In this document: positions 62,635 through 64,000 of the stretch, piece after piece
Layout of the letters: each line of letters starts with the position of its first letter
How positions within the stretch are numbered: position 1 is the stretch's first letter
From: Sphingomonas prati
GTDB lineage: Bacteria > Pseudomonadota > Alphaproteobacteria > Sphingomonadales > Sphingomonadaceae
Assembly: GCF_014643515.1 (NCBI RefSeq)
Contig: NZ_BMJP01000001.1
Location: forward strand, 558,001 to 622,000
Length of the DNA stretch: 64,000 nt
Direction of reading: 5' to 3'
Program-made: the position numbers and the translations under genes
The notes under the pieces: generated by a model
What the model was told of the DNA's origin: nothing
What the model saw: only the letters and a program-made list of their open reading frames with translations
The model's database searches: none

Positions 62635-63261
62635 TCAAACCCGCACCCCCAGCAGAGCCACCCCGAACCCGATAAACAGCGCCCCCGTCACGCGGTTGAA
62701 CGTCCGCATCGCCGCCGGGCGATCGAGATAGGCGACCAGCTTCGCACCCCCAGTCGCATAGATCGCGTACCAGACCGCCTCGACCACCGCGAAGGTTGCG
62801 ATGAGGATCGCGAACTGCGTCCCCTGCGGCTGCGCCCGATCCGCGAACTGCGGCAGGAACGCCGCGGCGAACAGCAGCAGCTTCGGATTGCTGATTCCGA
62901 TCGCGAACCCGCCGCGGAACAGTTGCGCGCTGGACCCATAAGCCCCGATCGCGCCCGACCCGACATCCAGCGGCGCATCCCCACCGCGCCACGCCCTGAT
63001 CCCGAGATAGAGGAGGTAAGCCACGCCGACATAGCGCAGCACCCCGAACACCCAGGGCGACGCCATCATCACCGCGCTCAACCCCAGCGCAGACGCGCAC
63101 AGCACGATCACCAGCGCCACCAGGCACCCCGCCATCGCGGCAAGGCTCCGCCGCAAGCCGAACCGCACGCTCCGCGTCATGACGTGAAGCATGTTCGGCC
63201 CCGGCGTGCCGCACAGCACGACCACCGCCAGCACGAACAGCCACCAGACGTGCAGCGTCAT
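62635..63261 (-). CDS. LysE/RhtB family amino acid exporter
   Basis: This 208-residue inner-membrane exporter has about six hydrophobic segments. The family signature GTPGPNMLHVMTRSVRFG is at residues 18-35, and GISNPKLLLFAAAFLPQF at about 123-140 is the second conserved block. Substrates of relatives are homoserine, threonine or lysine; the specific one is not predictable. It converges on the signal peptidase gene and lies 24 bp after lolD on the same strand. Confidence 0.92.
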   Translation of the reverse strand: MTLHVWWLFVLAVVVLCGTPGPNMLHVMTRSVRFGLRRSLAAMAGCLVALVIVLCASALGLSAVMMASPWVFGVLRYVGVAYLLYLGIRAWRGGDAPLDVGSGAIGAYGSSAQLFRGGFAIGISNPKLLLFAAAFLPQFADRAQPQGTQFAILIATFAVVEAVWYAIYATGGAKLVAYLDRPAAMRTFNRVTGALFIGFGVALLGVRV

Positions 63262-63285
63262 GCCGTCAACCCCGCGCCGGACGCG

Positions 63286-63987
63286 TCAGGAAACAACGCT
63301 CACCCGCCCCTCATGCAACCGCACCACGCGGTCCATCTTGGCGGCCAGCCGTTCGTTATGCGTCGCCACCAGCGCCGCGGAGCCTTCGCCGCGGACCAGC
63401 CGCAGGAACTCGCCCAGCACGATGTCGGCGGTATGTTCGTCCAGATTGCCGGTCGGCTCGTCCGCCAGCACCAGCTTAGGCCGGTTGGCCAGCGCACGCG
63501 CAACCGCCACACGCTGCTGCTCGCCGCCCGACAACTGGCTCGGCCGGTGCGACAGCCGGTGGCCGAGCCCCAGCGCGGTCAGCAAAGTCTCGGCCCGCGC
63601 CTGCGCCTCGGCCCGCGTGCCGCCGCGGATCAGCGCGGGCAGCACGACATTCTCGGCGGCCGAGAAATCGGGCAGCAGATGATGGAACTGGTACACGAAC
63701 CCCAGCGCATCGCGGCGCACGCGCGTCCGCCCGTCGCTGTCCAACTGCGCCGCCTCCTCGCCCGCGATGCGGATCGAACCCTGAAACCCGCCCTCGAGCA
63801 GCCCGACCGCCTGCAACATCGTCGACTTGCCCGATCCCGAAGGCCCGACCAGCGCCACGATCTCGCCCGCGCCGACGGTCAGGTCGACCCCGCGCAGCAC
63901 CTCGATCGTCACGTCGCCCTGCACGAAGCTCCGCTTCAGGTCGGTCACTGTCAGCACGTCGGTCACGCCGCGACCCCCATCATTCAT
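63286..63987 (-). CDS. lolD: Lipoprotein-releasing ABC transporter ATP-binding protein LolD
   Basis: This 233-residue ATPase powers release of lipoproteins from the inner membrane. Walker A is GPSGSGKST near residue 50, the signature [16 protein letters not shown] near residue 150, and Walker [13 protein letters not shown]. The LolD/MacB type is shown by [19 protein letters not shown] 63987 overlaps the end of the upstream permease frame. A GTG 21 bases further in (MTDVLTV) is an alternative start. LolC/E lies beyond the window edge. Confidence 0.94.
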   Translation of the reverse strand: MNDGGRGVTDVLTVTDLKRSFVQGDVTIEVLRGVDLTVGAGEIVALVGPSGSGKSTMLQAVGLLEGGFQGSIRIAGEEAAQLDSDGRTRVRRDALGFVYQFHHLLPDFSAAENVVLPALIRGGTRAEAQARAETLLTALGLGHRLSHRPSQLSGGEQQRVAVARALANRPKLVLADEPTGNLDEHTADIVLGEFLRLVRGEGSAALVATHNERLAAKMDRVVRLHEGRVSVVS

Positions 63988-64000
63988 AACGCAGCACCTG
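63980..64000 (-). CDS. Last codons of the LolC/LolE permease (partial)
   Basis: The minus strand reads QVLRYE then TGA at 63980-63982, overlapping the lolD start by 8 bp. LRYE just before the stop is the usual end of LolC/LolE-type FtsX-family permeases. Only six codons lie inside the window, so the call rests on context. Confidence 0.5.
   Translation of the reverse strand, partial: QVLRYE

Overview
The window is a gene-dense, high-GC chromosomal segment. It most likely comes from an alphaproteobacterium of the order Sphingomonadales, close to Sphingomonas. The assignment is by inference and rests on gene order and family type: tsaB-rimI-fur-plsC-miaB-phoH-ybeY-corC, CckA beside a single-domain receiver, ffs-dnaX-ybaB, a fold-type III ornithine decarboxylase next to a deoxyhypusine-synthase-like gene, and short palindromic repeats of the kind common in sphingomonads. 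No phage, insertion sequence, CRISPR array, rRNA or tRNA gene was seen. One structural RNA, the SRP 4.5S RNA, is clear.

Layout. 0-5.2 kb, minus strand: a queuosine pair (queA, tgt) with a DUF1178 gene, a nitrilase-family amidohydrolase, glutaredoxin and a comF interrupted by an in-frame amber codon. 5.2-9.4 kb: an NDUFAF5-like methyltransferase, a repeat-rich gap, an RhlE-type helicase and a secreted M20 peptidase. 9.4-18.6 kb, plus strand: Nfu scaffold, malonic semialdehyde reductase-like enzyme, the tsaB to corC block (tRNA modification, RNA maturation, iron regulation) and a membrane-anchored sugar dehydrogenase. 19-28 kb: lone receiver, CckA, M13 peptidase, DUF2062 protein, smpB, dapA, then a lytic transglycosylase and greB. 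29-35.8 kb: PPK2, aspS, rnd with an overlapping I78 inhibitor lipoprotein, ybaB, dnaX and ffs. 35.8-39.5 kb: polyamine genes and a threonine dehydratase. 39.5-42.7 kb: alpha/beta hydrolase, two different cysteine desulfurases and a ferredoxin. 42.8-52.6 kb: a long eight-gene minus-strand block from ETF:quinone oxidoreductase to an RNA m5U methyltransferase. 52.7-64 kb: a divergent uracil-DNA glycosylase, a second lytic transglycosylase, moaB, a VOC protein, a radical SAM protein, dnaE, a signal peptidase, a LysE exporter and lolD, with the last codons of its permease.

Most content is housekeeping. Genes are packed with 1-10 bp overlaps, mostly ATGA, GTGA, TTGA or TGATG junctions, which implies translational coupling. 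The less ordinary points are: a 24-codon upstream reading frame ending one base before a well-supported TTG start of ornithine decarboxylase; the comF nonsense codon just before its PRPP-loop motif; a DHS-like protein that keeps the active-site lysine although bacteria lack eIF5A; a crotonase-fold protein lacking both hydratase glutamates; a uracil-DNA glycosylase relative with altered motif 1; and five families of intergenic palindromes, one a constant 62-nt hairpin present four times.

Functional names come from reading motifs and gene order by eye. No similarity search or folding program was run, so unfamiliar families are named cautiously.
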